From: Anomaloglossus baeobatrachus | Taxonomy: Eukaryota > Chordata > Amphibia > Anura > Aromobatidae | NCBI RefSeq assembly: GCF_048569485.1 | Contig: NC_134355.1 | Span: 558,406,642 to 558,470,641 of the forward strand | Direction of reading: 5' to 3' | Length of the DNA stretch: 64,000 nucleotides | Part shown: positions 42,434 to 53,599 of the stretch, in pieces | Layout: every line of letters starts with the position of its first letter | Position numbering within the stretch: the stretch's first letter is position 1 | The notes under the pieces: model-generated | What the model was told of the DNA's origin: nothing | Seen by the model: the letters and a program-made list of their open reading frames with translations, nothing else | Databases searched by the model: none | Position numbers and translations under genes: made by a program

Positions 42434-43963
42434 ATGGACAGATACCTGCTGAGGAGCGCCAGCGGCGGTGAAGGGCCCGGGAGAGGCGGCGACGCTGCGG
42501 ACATGAGGGAAATGGAGGAGAGGAACATGGCGCCGATGAGAGGGCCGGGGGCGGAGCCAGAGGTGCGGGGAAGAGACGCGATGGAGCCGGGTCGGAGCGA
42601 GGGATTAGCAGAGGACGCGGCTGCAGAGGCAGAGGACTGTGGAGCTGGAGACAGGTGGCTGCAGGGGTCGGAGGAGGGCGGCTCGCAGTGGGAGGATGAG
42701 GGGGAGGTGGGGGGAGAGACTGGAGAGGAGGACGCTGGCGTTATGGAGGGGAGCTATGGAGGAACAGGAGGGCTGGAGGAAAACGAAACCCAGCGAAGTA
42801 GAGGGCCCAGAGGGAGACAGCCGCAATACAGGAGGAGATCAACCTCAGGCACCCCCTGTAAAGGAGGAAAAAAAAAACAACAGCAGGATCCAATGACATC
42901 TCAATTTTACAAGACATCTGAGGGAGGCAGAGATTCAATGCAAATAAGCAGATCTAAGAAAACAGCTCCACCTGCTGACCAAAACAAGCAAGTGCAAGAG
43001 TTCCATATGGATTACAAAAAACTGGCAGTAGAAGTAGCATCTCACTTGTCCAAAGACATAAAAATAGCTATTGAAGTAGCCGTACAAACTTCACTAGCCG
43101 CCATGCAGAAGCAATTGGCTGATCATTCAAAGAGACTCACAGAAGCAGAGCAAAGAATCTCTAACTCTGAGGAGACAATCTTGACCATGCAAGCACAGAT
43201 AGCAACTCTTGTAAAATCTAATGATTACCTGAGAGACAAGGCAGAGGACCTAGAAAACAGATCGAGACGAAACAATCTTCGCATTGTGGGGCTGCCAGAA
43301 TCAGTAACACTGGGACAGCTGGACAATATTTGTGAGGCGGAACTTCCACAGGCGCTGGGCATAAAGGCGAAATTTAGAGTGGAGAGAGCCCACAGAGTGG
43401 GACCATTGAGGCAGCAAGAGGCGAAGGAGGGAGAAGGGCAAAATTCAAGCAATAAACCGCCCACAAGAGCCAGACAGGTGATAGTCAAATACCTTGACTA
43501 CAAGCACAAAGAGGAAATTCTGAAAGCCTTTAGAGAACGAAAGCGACCTTTACAATACCAAGGAAATAGACTGCTGATCTTTGGGGATTATTCCGTTGAT
43601 GTGTCCAAACGGAGGAAGGACTTCAGTAAACTGTGCACATTTCTGTACAATAAAAGAATAAAATGCCAACTACTCTACCCGGCAGTGCTGAAGGTCAGGA
43701 ACTCCAATGGTTCGTTCTCATATTATAAAGATCACAAGGAGGCGGAAAATATTCTCATGTCAGAGCATAAAGGGAACCGGACGGAGGGGCAGGAGAGGAG
43801 ACCCAGTGGAGGAGAAAACTTCAGAAAAGGTTCCCCGACGGGTTCGAGAGGAGAAGGTGGACAACGCGGAAGGCAAACACAACCCGAGGCCAGTGGAGAG
43901 GGGAGACGCAGTCCAGCCCAGCAGTTTAGCCCAGGGATGGGACCCAGGGAGCAGCGTTCTTGA
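42434..43963 (+). CDS. L1 ORF1 protein, second family (509 residues)
   Basis: The N-terminal about 130 residues are Glu/Gly-rich and acidic. A basic patch (GKKKQQQ) follows. A coiled coil spans about 195-270 (VASHLSKDIKIAIEVAVQTS, KRLTEAEQRISNSEETIL). The RRM-like domain starts at DLENRSRRNNLRIVGLPES (about 272), and the C-terminal domain shows RVERAHRVG, RQVIVKYLDYKHKE and LLIFGDYSVDVSKRRKDF. This is the standard L1 ORF1p order. The frame is uninterrupted. The first in-frame ATG after a 143-base 5' UTR is at 42434. The C-terminus is a charged low-complexity tail. Confidence 0.88.
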   Translation: MDRYLLRSASGGEGPGRGGDAADMREMEERNMAPMRGPGAEPEVRGRDAMEPGRSEGLAEDAAAEAEDCGAGDRWLQGSEEGGSQWEDEGEVGGETGEEDAGVMEGSYGGTGGLEENETQRSRGPRGRQPQYRRRSTSGTPCKGGKKKQQQDPMTSQFYKTSEGGRDSMQISRSKKTAPPADQNKQVQEFHMDYKKLAVEVASHLSKDIKIAIEVAVQTSLAAMQKQLADHSKRLTEAEQRISNSEETILTMQAQIATLVKSNDYLRDKAEDLENRSRRNNLRIVGLPESVTLGQLDNICEAELPQALGIKAKFRVERAHRVGPLRQQEAKEGEGQNSSNKPPTRARQVIVKYLDYKHKEEILKAFRERKRPLQYQGNRLLIFGDYSVDVSKRRKDFSKLCTFLYNKRIKCQLLYPAVLKVRNSNGSFSYYKDHKEAENILMSEHKGNRTEGQERRPSGGENFRKGSPTGSRGEGGQRGRQTQPEASGEGRRSPAQQFSPGMGPREQRS

Positions 43964-44936
43964 AAGACACTAAGACACAAGATGACTCTTGAACTGATCT
44001 CTACTGGCCCTTATCGATCTACCCCCCTGAGTGAGGAAGGTGGCCGAGCCGAGGGGGATGAGCCAGCGTGAAGGGGACGGAGGGGAGACTGAACAAGTCA
44101 CCTACTCTCCCTCCCCCCTTTTTTTTTTTTCTCTCCTTTTTCTCCTCTCCCCCTCTCTTCTTCCTCTCCCTCTCTCTCTTCTTCCCTACCTCCTCCCTTC
44201 TCTCCCCTAATTTGTCTCTGGTGTGTTCTCCCTTCTTTTCTCTTTCTCCCTTCCCCTCTTTTCCCCCCTCGGTGCTTCCCCCCTCTCTCTCTCTATGCCC
44301 TCCCCGGTTCTACCTCTCTTGCCTTTTTTCCAATACTACTCCTCGCTTCTTTCTTCTCTTCTCCTCTGCGCTGTTTCTTCCCCTCTCGTGCTTCTTGGCT
44401 ATGATGTCCTTTATCTATTTCTATGCTGGGCTCTTTTATCTCTTTGTCTCTGCTCCGTTGTTCTTCTCTCTTTGTGGATTGCTTTGCAGGTCCAAATACA
44501 GTGGGCACGAATGGGTCGGCAGGAAGGTCCCACGAAACTAGGACTAACCCAGTAGATGAACTCTCTTTAAGGTCCTACCACTTATAACATAATGTTGTAA
44601 TCTCTGTATATTACTTCAGATCGTTATGTTTTACGCGGGGGATAGAGCTCTGAATCTGTCTATTGGGGGGGGACTAGGGAGACTCATATTTTGGCCAGGA
44701 AAAAGGGAAGCCACTAGCATGGCAAAAAGTGCCGAAAGTCCCACCAAAGGGACAACTTGTTATACTGTTGTAGGATTTATACTTTGCATATGTTGTTTAA
44801 GAGTTTACACACAAGTTGGGGAAAAGAAATGCCATTCTGGGGAAACCACGTGTGAAGGATATAATGATAGTCGTGTCTCTCCTACAGCTGGGGACCTGGG
44901 GGGTGGTATTGATAAGAGCAAATTACCCAGACAAAC
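43964..44936 (+). other. L1 inter-ORF spacer with a pyrimidine-rich tract
   Basis: About 44095-44480 is almost pure C/T on the plus strand (CTCTCCTTTTTCTCCTCTCC and similar). The frames across it are compositional by-products. Such a tract could act in ORF2 translation or splicing, but that is untested. Confidence 0.6.
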
Positions 44937-45974
44937 ATGGTGCAACTAACGACATGGAATGTTAAGGGCCTAAGATCACCTAACAAACGAGCAATGGTAC
45001 TAAGACACTTGAAAAGATTAAAAACAGACATTGCTCTATTACAAGAAACTCACTTGGGGAGGGAAGATTTCTTTCGCATTAAAAAATACTGGGTGGGCTC
45101 AGTATATGGGGCAGCGGCGCAAGGAAGGAAGGCGGGCACAATGATTTTGATAAACAAGCAACTTAGACATGAAATAGTGGCTCAGGAAGAGGATGACCAG
45201 GGAAGATGGCAGCACATAATAATTAATAGCCCAGCGGGGACACTCAGCATATATAATATTTATGGCCCAAACTCGAAGCAGAATCAGTTTCACGACACCA
45301 TAAAAGCCATAATTCTCTCGGACAAGGAGCCTAACATCATAGTGGCGGGGGACTTCAATGCAGTGCCAGACTCGGTGGAGGATAGAAGCAAGGGAGAGGG
45401 GGAGCCAGGATCCGGGGATAAGGGAACAAATCACAGAGATGTATCACTGGAGGATGTAGGCCTAAAAGACATCTGGAGACTAACTCACCCGCACGATAGA
45501 GAGTATACGCACTTCTCTCACCCACACAACAGCTGGTCTCGCATAGACCAGATCTGGTTATCTATGGAACTTGCGAATGGTGTGCAAAACTGTATGATTG
45601 AGAATATGGTAATCTCAGACCACAGCCCGGTGAGAGTGGACCTTAGAGAAAAATTCAAAAGGGGATCAGATATTATTTGGAGATTCCCGACGTTTCTCCT
45701 TAGACAGGACAATTTTCGCAGGATAATAAAAGAATGGTGGGAGGAGTTCTCAGAGGATAACAAGGATCACAGGGTGACCCCGATTTTGTTCTGGGAAACT
45801 GCAAAGGCGGTCTTGAGAGGACGCTTGATGGGGTATGCTGCCATGGTCAAACGGAAGACGAATGCGAATTACAACTTGCACAGTGAGGCAGTACGTCTAG
45901 CGTATACTAATTATCTGTCAGACAGGTCTAGCAGGGCAAGGGAGAGGTGGCTTGGCAACCAAGAGAGATTTTGA
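44937..45974 (+). pseudogene. L1 ORF2 endonuclease part (345 codons), separated by a frameshift
   Basis: The start MVQLTTWNVKGLRSP is followed by the APE-type endonuclease motifs LLQETHLG, NIYGPN, VAGDFNAVPD, SRIDQIWLS and SDHSPVRV. All are intact. The frame ends at 45974, while the reverse transcriptase continues in the next frame from about 45952. The two overlap by about 20 bases, so one single-base shift separates them. It is classed as broken because ORF2 normally is one protein. Confidence 0.85.
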
Positions 45975-48837
45975 CGAGTGGGCAAAAAAAAAGGAGCAAC
46001 TATTTTGGTCACATAAAGAGGCAGATCTTCATAGATTTGGTAACAAGGCGGGAAGGATGTTGGCAAATCTAGCAAGAGGCAACAGAAAAATGACAGTAAT
46101 CTCTTCATTGAAAACGAAGGATGGGGGGATGACTTCGGATCCTAAAGAAATTAACAAGGTGCTGGGAGAATATTATAGAAAGTTGTACGGGCCAGGACAG
46201 AATGACATGACTGACGAATCGGAGTGGCTACGACAAGCCCAACTACCTAGCTTAACGGAGGAGGAAAGGGAGGCCCTAAATACAAACATCACGGAGGAGG
46301 AGGTCTCAAGAACAATTGGGGAACTTAGCACTAACAAGGCGCCAGGGCCCGATGGTTTTAATAGTGAATTTTATAAAGCCCTCAAGGACCAGATTTCGCC
46401 GGATTTAACCTCATTCTTTAATGCGATACTGGGAGGAGCAGAAATCCCTAAAAATGCAAATATAGCGTACATTAAATTAATTCCTAAGGGAGCCACGGAC
46501 CTGGACGACCCCTCGAGTTATAGACCCATTTCGCTCATCAACCAGGACTTAAAAATAATGTCTAAAATCATGGCTGACAGATTGGCAGCAGTCTTACCTA
46601 GATTAATTTCAGAACACCAGGTAGGGTTTATAAAAGGAAGAAATGCAGTGACCAATATTAGAAAGACGATTTTAGTGGTTGATGCGGTTAGACTGGGGCG
46701 TACAGAGGGAAAGGCAAGCCCTGCTTTAGTCACGCTTGATGCTGAGAAAGCGTTTGACAATGTTAACTGGAACTGGTTGGACAAGGTGATGGAGGCCGCA
46801 GGGATAGTGGGTAGGATGAGACTTTACATTAACAATTTGTATGCCAACTCGGGAGCAAGGATCCACACACCGGGATTTTTGTCTGACGTGTTCCCCCTGA
46901 TGAAAGGGACGAGACAGGGATGCCCGCTATCCCCCCTACTTTTTAACCTTGCAATAGAACCCCTATCAAGAGTGCTGCAGGGTCACAATAGTTTTAAAGG
47001 GATCAAAATAAGGGGAAAAGAGATGAAGTTAGCGCTGTTCGCCGATGACGTGATTTTGTATATGGGGGACCCTGTTGCGGACCTACCCTGGACACTTGAT
47101 ATGATTGGAAAATTTGGTGCCTTTTCAGGCTTTAAGTTAAACAAAAAAAAATGCGAGCTCTTATTCCTGAGCGGAGGCAAAGGACCAACTGTGGGAAACC
47201 CAAGTGAGGGTCATGTGAATGGGATCCCTATAGCGCACTCATCAGTAAAGTACCTGGGAGTACATATAGGGAGGACGACGGAATTAATTTATAAATTGAA
47301 TTATGGTCCATTGATTAGAAAAATCATTAACCAGTTGAGGGGCTGGAAGGGGCTGCCCCTGCCACTATTGGCACGATGTCACCTCATAAAAATGATGAGC
47401 TTCCCTAGGCTGTTGTACCCCTTTCAGACGATCCCGCTATTGATAACACTGAAAGACGTCAACAGACTTAATTCAGCGTATGCAGACTTTGTTTGGAGGG
47501 GAAGGAAACCCAGAATAAAGCTGCGCACGCTGATGAAGTCAGTGGAGGAGGGTGGGATAAATTTCCCGGATGTCAGAGGGTATAACATTGTATGCATTAT
47601 GAGACATGTGATTGACTGGCTGAGAGGAACGAGCAGGCATTCAGATTATGGAACGGAACTCAAGTATGCAGAACCATGGGACCTGACGTCCATTTTACAC
47701 TCCCCAATGTCTAAGGTTGAAGGTCATATAAGAAACTCGGTTATATTTCGAGACACCATGTTGGCCTGGAGATTGGTTAGACGGAAATTGGGACTCTCCT
47801 GGAAGGTATCAAAATACCTAAATCCTTGGGCGTCACCAAACTTTCCCCAGGGGAGAGAGAATAAATTATTCCTCAAATGGAAAGAGAGAGGCATTAGGAG
47901 TCTGATAGATGTCATGAATGTGGAAGAGAGAAGATGGATGACAGGTCGGGAGGTGCTTGATAAGTACAATCTCAACGGCCTCCACATTATGCAGTACGAA
48001 CAATTGAAACATGGAGTACTGAAAGAGCTTGGTGAGATTGGAAGGGAATTGAACAAGAGCATGATTGATGAGCTCATGGGATGTAGCGTAACAAATGTAA
48101 ATGTTTCCCGAATATACCAAACATTTAGAGGTGTGCTAATATCCAGGGAAGATAGTCGAACACTTCTAGCATGGGAAAAACAACTGAAAGGACAGGAAGT
48201 AGTGGAGGTCATACTGAAAGGATGGGTTCAGATGAGGAAACAAGTCACTAACGAGAGCTGGAGGGACACCCAATTTAGGATATTACACAGGGCGGTTTTG
48301 GGCTTCAACATTCCGGGCAGGGAGGCACGGTGTCCTAAGTGCCACAAAGAAAAAACAGACATGCTGCACGGTTTGTGGGAATGCAGTCCAATAAAGAGGT
48401 TTTGGAACCAAGTCAGAGCGTTAGTTCAAACAACATGGAAAATTTCCTGCAAACTAGAACTAATGGTGTGGATCTTCCACTTTTTGGAGTGTAGAGTTAG
48501 AGGGGGATTGAACGCTCAGGACAAAAAAACATTTGTAATAATACATGACATAGCCATGATAGCTAAAAGATGCATCCTTAGGCACTGGATACAGGAGGAG
48601 GCCCCAGCCATAGGGGAAGTCATCAGTGAACTGCACAACCTTTTGAGGCTGGAGAAATTAGAAGCAGAAAGGGACAAGGATAATTTGACAACCAAGTTTT
48701 TTAGGAGGTGGAAAACTTTTATAGAAGTTCATTACAAACAGGAGGACATAAGCCATTTAGTGGCACCCTTCAGACATACGGAGTGGTACCTCATAAATGA
48801 AATCCAGGATAGTCTGGGAAAGCTGAGGACTAATTAG
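45952..48837 (+). pseudogene. L1 ORF2 reverse transcriptase part (961 codons)
   Basis: The remainder of ORF2 is open to its natural stop. The palm motifs are present: NKAPGPDGFNSEF, SYRPISLINQDLK, VTLDAEKAFDNV, TRQGCPLSPLLF and the catalytic FADD at about 362-365. The thumb region shows KYLGVHIG. A Cys-His motif CPKCHKEKTDMLHGLWEC lies at about 794-811. It is more than 85 percent similar by eye to the truncated copy at 58850-61797, so the two belong to one recently active family. Apart from the upstream frameshift nothing looks damaged. Confidence 0.88.
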
Positions 48838-49176
48838 CAGGGACCCAGGTGAGGGACAAAGGCGAGACAATATGACGTCATCAAGACATGACATTGGCAC
48901 TAGAACTATTAGAGAATGGCACAGGGGTTCAGGGGTTTGTTTCATTTATGTTATGTTTGGATTTTTTAACTCTGATTCATTATTTGTCAATGCAATCTGA
49001 AGCGGGATTGGAGATAGAGAGGGGATTCTACCCCTTCCAATGATACTTATCGACAGCTGCAATCTTGTCTTTTGTAAATCATACTACTTTTGATACGATA
49101 TTGAAATAAGTTTGTAAAATCAATAAAAATTGTTTTGAAAAAAAAAAAAAAGACATAGAAGTGTATTTCGCTCACA

Positions 49177-49235
49177 GTGCTATGCTTTTATACAATATGG
49201 GACAACCCATATGATGATGTCATGTCTTTGCAATC
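49177..49235. other. Sequence downstream of the LTR end
   Basis: Short unclassified flank between the retroviral LTR end and the next Tc1. Confidence 0.4.
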
Positions 49236-50485
49236 TTCTGATAGGTTTATTGGCAACATCTGATATAATTAGACACACAGCTGTGACTATATTATAATAC
49301 ACACCTATAACACACTGCTTTTTTTGTGTAGCATCATGGGAAAGTCAAAAGAAATCAGCCATGATCTCAGAAAGAGCATTGTGGACTTGCACAAGTCTAG
49401 TTCATCCTTGGGTGCAATTTCCAGATACCTGAAGGTGCCTCATTCATCTCTACAAAAAAATTACATGCAAGTACAAACAAGATGGGAATGTCTAGTCATC
49501 ATACCACTAAGGAAGGAGATGGGTTCCGTGTACCAGAGATGAACATGCTTTGTTCATGCTGGCTGAAGCTGGTAAGATTCTGTCATTATTCATAGTGAAA
49601 CGAGTACTATATAAAAATGAGCGAAAATGCCACTCTGCCAGGAATAAGCCATTACTTTAAACCCACCCCCCCCCCAAAAAAAACATAAAAAAGCCAGATT
49701 AATGTTTGCAAATGCACACAAAGACCTTAATCTTTGACGACATGTCCTGTGGCCAGACAAAACTAAAATTGAACTGTTTAGCCATAATGGCCATCGTTAA
49801 CTTTGGAGGAAAAATAGACAAGCTTTGAAGTCTAAGAACACCATTCTAACTGTGAAACATGGGGGTGGCAGCATCATGTTGTGGGGTTGTTTTGCTACAG
49901 GTGGGATTGATGCACTTCACAAAATAGATGACATTTTGAGGAAAGAACATTATGTGGCAATACTGAAGCAACATCTCAACACATCTGCCAGGAACTTAAA
50001 GCTTGGGCAGAAATGGGTCTTCCAAATGGACAATCACCCGAAGCATACTGCTAAAATGGTTACAAAGTGGCTTAAAGATAAGAAAATCAATGTTTTGGAG
50101 TGGCCATCACAAAACCCTGATCTCAATTTATGGACAAAGCTGAAAAGGCAGGTACGAGCAAGGCGACCTACAAACATGGCTCAGTTATATCCGTTCTGTC
50201 AGACGGAATGGGCCTAAATTCCTACCAACTATTGCAAGAAGCTTGTGGAAGGATATCCAAAACTTTTGACCCAAGTCATACAGTTTAAGGGCAATGGTAT
50301 CAAATACTAATGAAATGTATGTAAACTTTTGACTCAGAAGAAAGCAATTAATGTGCCTTAAAACATTCTCTCTCTCTCTCATTATTCTGGCATTTAGCAA
50401 ATATAAATAATTTTGATTCCTAATTAACCTAAAACTGGAAGGATTTATTCTTATTATATGCGTCTTTATAGAAAGTGTATATTTA
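49236..50485 (+). mobile_element. Tc1 transposon lacking its left inverted repeat
   Basis: Begins in the leader (TTTATTGGCAACATCTGATA). It contains a broken transposase and ends in the inner part of a right inverted repeat (ATGTATGTAAACTTTTGACT ... TTCTGGCATTTAGCAAA-like order). Outer termini are not visible. Confidence 0.75.
49335..50309 (+). pseudogene. Tc1 transposase, heavily decayed
   Basis: MGKSKEISHDLRKSIVDLHK starts the helix-turn-helix domain (SSLGAISRYLKVPHSSLQ). The middle is frameshifted. The longest late segment (49825-50217) holds VKHGGGSIMLWGCFATGG and FQMDNHPKHTAKMVTKWL. The Glu-bearing block reads SQNPDLNLWTKLKRQ, so the PIE residues with the catalytic Glu are deleted. The natural end IQFKGNGIKY lies at about 50309. 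It is dead. Confidence 0.82.
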
Positions 50486-51385
50486 TTCCTCACTACATGA
50501 TTTGTCTCTCTTAATTTTCCATTGACTCTGAGCTGGTAGGATGGTAGGAGGGGAGTAGCTGCTAGAGTCTGGCCCATACACAGCACAACACACAGAAGGA
50601 TTTCTGCTCTATACCATTCTTCCTTGACCTCTCCATAGAGTAGATAGGCTGTGTAGGCTGAAACCACAGTAAGCTGTCAGCCTGTCTTGTCTGAGCACAA
50701 TGGAGTTGAGTGGGGGTTTTTCAGAATGGGTGGTAAGTTCAACGGGCAGTGGGAAGGGAAAAAAGTGTGTTAGAAGTGGGAAAAGAAGCTGATTTCTCTA
50801 ATCTGATATATTACAAAGTTTCTTATATTCACCTGTACTGATGATTTATGTATATCTTTGTTGAAATCACAATTCCATTTCAAGTTTATACAGTTCTGAT
50901 CGTCAGTAAACCACTTCTGGCTGAACATACCTGCTGTGTTTAGCACGCGACTCTCTGTGATTGGGGTATTTTTGAGGGTGTGTAGGTTTACTCTTAGAAG
51001 TGATATTTCACACAGTGTTTGCGTATCATTATTTTATTGAAGTATTGTGGATACATGAACATACTTCCTCTCTCTCTCGCTACTGACTGAATGTGCTCTG
51101 GTGACTGTTGACCCTTCTGCCAACTTGTCCGACTCCCTGCTATAAGCTTTATTAAAATTAACACTAGTCAACACAGAGCAAATGTTTCTAAACTATAACA
51201 TAAAAGCAAACAACCCCTTTAATTCAGAAATTAACATTACACTTGTCATCACAGAGGGAATCTTTATAAACTAAAGCGATATAAAAGCAAACAGCCCCTT
51301 TCCTTTAATTAAGAATTTGTTCTTTCACTATATGGTTCTTCTTTTTAACAAAACACATAAAACCAAATTTGTTATAATTATCTAT
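50486..51385. other. Flank downstream of PROC
   Basis: No element recognised. A near repeat of AAAAGCAAACARCCCCTTT (about 51205 and 51281) is the only structure seen. Confidence 0.5.
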
Positions 51386-51391
51386 TTTATT
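51386..51391 (-). promoter_or_regulatory. Candidate PROC polyadenylation signal
   Basis: AATAAA on the minus strand 82 bases after the PROC stop codon. This would give a 3' UTR of roughly 100 bases. An alternative TTTATT lies farther on near 51031. Confidence 0.45.
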
Positions 51392-51472
51392 AACATGTTT
51401 AGCCTATATAGTGGTTGTAATATCTGTTCTTTTCCTGATATTTAACGATAGATTACAGTAAATCCTTCGATA

Positions 51473-52074
51473 TCAGGGTTTATTTGACTTGACTATACGT
51501 GACTTCATCTTTTTCTCATCTGCTTCATATTTTGTCAGTTGCTGTTGTATCCATGGAAGATAATGGTTAACCTTGGTATATATTCCAAAATTATCTAGCC
51601 TACCACATCCCTCTCCCCAGCTTACCAACCCAACCAAAAACCAGGTGTCTCCAAAGTGGGTGACCATGGGCCCCCCACTGTCTCCCCCACATGCATCTTG
51701 GTTGTCCCCCAACCTTCCAGCACACAACATATTAGTAGTTACATGGCTCTGCATAACCGTAGAGCAATTTTCGTTGGGTACTATAGGGATCTGTATGTAG
51801 CTTAGAATGTTAGATCGGTTGCGATGTGATTCGTCTTGATTGCCCCAGCCAGTTACAATGGTCTCTGTTCCTTCAAGTGTCAGTTTTGCTTCAGCAAGTC
51901 CATAACTTGGTAAACAAATAGGCAACACATACTTGGTGTAGACAGCCGGCTGACTGAGACGTAGAAGAGCGATATCATTATCTGCAGTCTCAGCTTTGTA
52001 TTTAGAGTGGGTAATGATTTTAGTTACAAACATTTGCTGCTCCGTGTCTTCCAGGGTGCGGCGATCATATTCTC
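51473..52074 (-). CDS. PROC: Protein C (vitamin K-dependent), last coding exon
   Basis: Codes the C-terminal 199 residues of the protease domain. Activated protein C is the plasma serine protease that inactivates factors Va and VIIIa. The exon begins after the acceptor TTCTACAG with GA, completing a split Gly codon (phase 1), then EYDRRTLEDTEQQMF. The catalytic Asp is in ADNDIALLRL. The active Ser is in DACGGDSGGP, preceded by the Asp of a trypsin-like pocket. SYIQIPIVPNENC, NMLCAGRLGD and WFLVGLVSWGEGCG match mammalian protein C far better than factors VII, IX or X. N-R-S keeps a known glycosylation site. The residue before GDSGG is Gly where human protein C has Glu (chymotrypsin position 192). 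The stop is TGA at 51475-51473. Confidence 0.93.
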
Positions 52075-52536
52075 CTGTAGAACAATGTGATCAAAGAATG
52101 AATGAAAAGTACTACCTGCTATAACCATATGTGTAAAGCTGCTAAAGACATGAGAAATAACTATTAACATAAATTATTTAATGCAAATGACCGGTAAAAC
52201 AACTTAGATCTGTTCTGTTCTATTTTGCTGATTTAAAAGGAAACGGTCATCAGGTTTTGCTATGACAGCAGCAAGAGGTAGGGACAGAAATCCTGATTTC
52301 AGCAATGTATCACTTAGTTTACTGCATGCAGCAGTTATTACAGAGTCCGGGTTTTCTCTGCTGCAGATCTAGCAGAGCTATGATGCTGACTTGTGTATAA
52401 CCTGCCTACATCACAGCTTTCTGTGTGCATTGTATAGTGAAAAGAGCTGCTAGTCAGTGCTGTGTCATGGCTTGACTAGGAGGCACAAGACCAGTTGTCC
52501 AGTAGTGATAATCTCCTGCTGATAAAATACTGATTG

Positions 52537-53081
52537 TATTGAAACAGCAATGAAATTAGCAGGGTAAATATTAAAATTTAACTTTTAATTGTACTTTGCA
52601 CAAGAGGTGTTTTACTCTTGGCTCTTCAATCCAGAAAAGCTCCCCTGATGATTATGAGACTACGAAACGCGTAGGGAGACTGGAGCACGCCATTAATGGA
52701 TCTCAACTAGAGGGGTTTGTGGTAGCTAGGCATTGAACAGCTCCCCCTCTGCGATCCTTTCTTCACCAGAGTTTTGAACAAAAGATATACCAATGAGACC
52801 GTTTTATTTTATTTGCCTTGTATCTAAAGGTATTTTGCCAGCCTCTGCAATTTCTATTGTCAGTTGGTTCTAGGTGTGATTTTCCGATGCAGGTCTGCTG
52901 ACTATTGCTGTGTTTATTATTCATTCATTATCGGATCAACACCTGATGTGTCTATTGTCTGTGGATTTCCCCTGTTTTTAAAGTACAATTAAAAGTAAAA
53001 TTTTAATAGTTACCCTGCTAATTTCATTTCCTATTTCATTGGGTATCAGCTCCTGCTATTGCTATTATATTGAAACAGCAA
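52537..53081 (+). mobile_element. Penelope-like insertion with 14-bp target duplications and a hammerhead motif
   Basis: Perfect duplications TATTGAAACAGCAA (52537-52550 and 53068-53081) bound 517 bases. The terminal parts are inverted copies of about 46 bases (GAAATTAGCAGGGTAAATAT ... TACCCTGCTAATTTC). A hammerhead-like core lies at 52640-52678. The long target duplications again indicate target-primed reverse transcription. It sits within the MITE in the PROC intron. Confidence 0.75.
52640..52678 (+). ncRNA. Hammerhead-like ribozyme motif with five-pair helix I
   Basis: CTCCC (52640-52644) and GGGAG (52674-52678) pair perfectly as helix I. Between them come CTGATGA (52645-52651), GAAA (52664-52667), a minimal helix III ACGCGT (52667-52672) and A at the cleavage position 52673. 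The stem II segment TTATGAGACTAC barely pairs, so this copy is probably weak or inactive unless it acts as a dimer. Confidence 0.55.
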
Positions 53082-53599
53082 AATACAGCCTAGTAAATGC
53101 CACATCACTGTAATCAGGGTCTCAGTCCATGTTTCATACTGCTCTCAGATTATACAGTAAAAATCTGTTGACAGATTCCCTTTAAAAGCTCAATGAACGT
53201 TATAAAATTCTCCTGTCCTCGCTCCCTATTCCCCACCCACTACCTGCCTCCTGTTCCTGACTAACAGGCCACTGAAAAATGAGAGACCTCACCGGACTGT
53301 CAGAGAGAGGAGGCAAGCAGTGGGTGGGGAATAGGGAGAGAGGACAGGAGACATGGAAGAGGCCACACCACTACACTTGTAATTTATTAGCATACAATTT
53401 CATCCATGGATTTTTCTACAACAGCAAAACGGATTTCTATAAGAAAGATAAGGCTTGATGAGCATAAAGTCACCTGTGCATATATGCCATTAATTTGGGT
53501 TATAATATCCTAATGATAGTTTCTCTGTAAGACCCAAGCCTATTTTCACCTTCCTGATTAGAACAATTTTTTTCAATTTTGAGTCAATTTATGAGGTTA

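Larger units (their letters stand above)
42279..49158 (+). mobile_element. Full-length L1/Tx1-type LINE, second family, with target duplication
   Basis: AAAAAGACATAG at 42279-42290 is repeated at 49147-49158 after a poly(A) run (about 49137-49151). The element between them starts GACTTCCGGTTCCGG and carries ORF1, a pyrimidine-rich spacer, ORF2 (one frameshift) and a 3' end with AATAAAAATTG. It inserted in the LTR of a retrovirus fossil. Confidence 0.9.
41988..49176 (+). repeat. 3' LTR of the retrovirus fossil, split by an L1
   Basis: The LTR runs 41988-42290 and resumes at 49159-49176, ending TTTCGCTCACA. A TATATAAA promoter-like box (about 42163) and an AATAAA (about 42184) sit at typical spacing. 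The 6.9 kb in between is the L1. Confidence 0.55.
52240..53185 (-). mobile_element. MITE-like element with TTTAAAAGG-type ends
   Basis: The left TTTAAAAGGAAACGGTCATC and the inverse of the right end (TTTAAAGGGAATCTGTCAAC) form imperfect inverted termini. The element is interrupted by the palindromic insertion at 52551-53067, leaving about 430 bases of its own. Confidence 0.6.

Noticed and set aside
44068-44555. Ser/Phe/Leu-rich frames of 110-160 codons
   Set aside because: They come from the pyrimidine-rich L1 spacer. Composition alone explains them.
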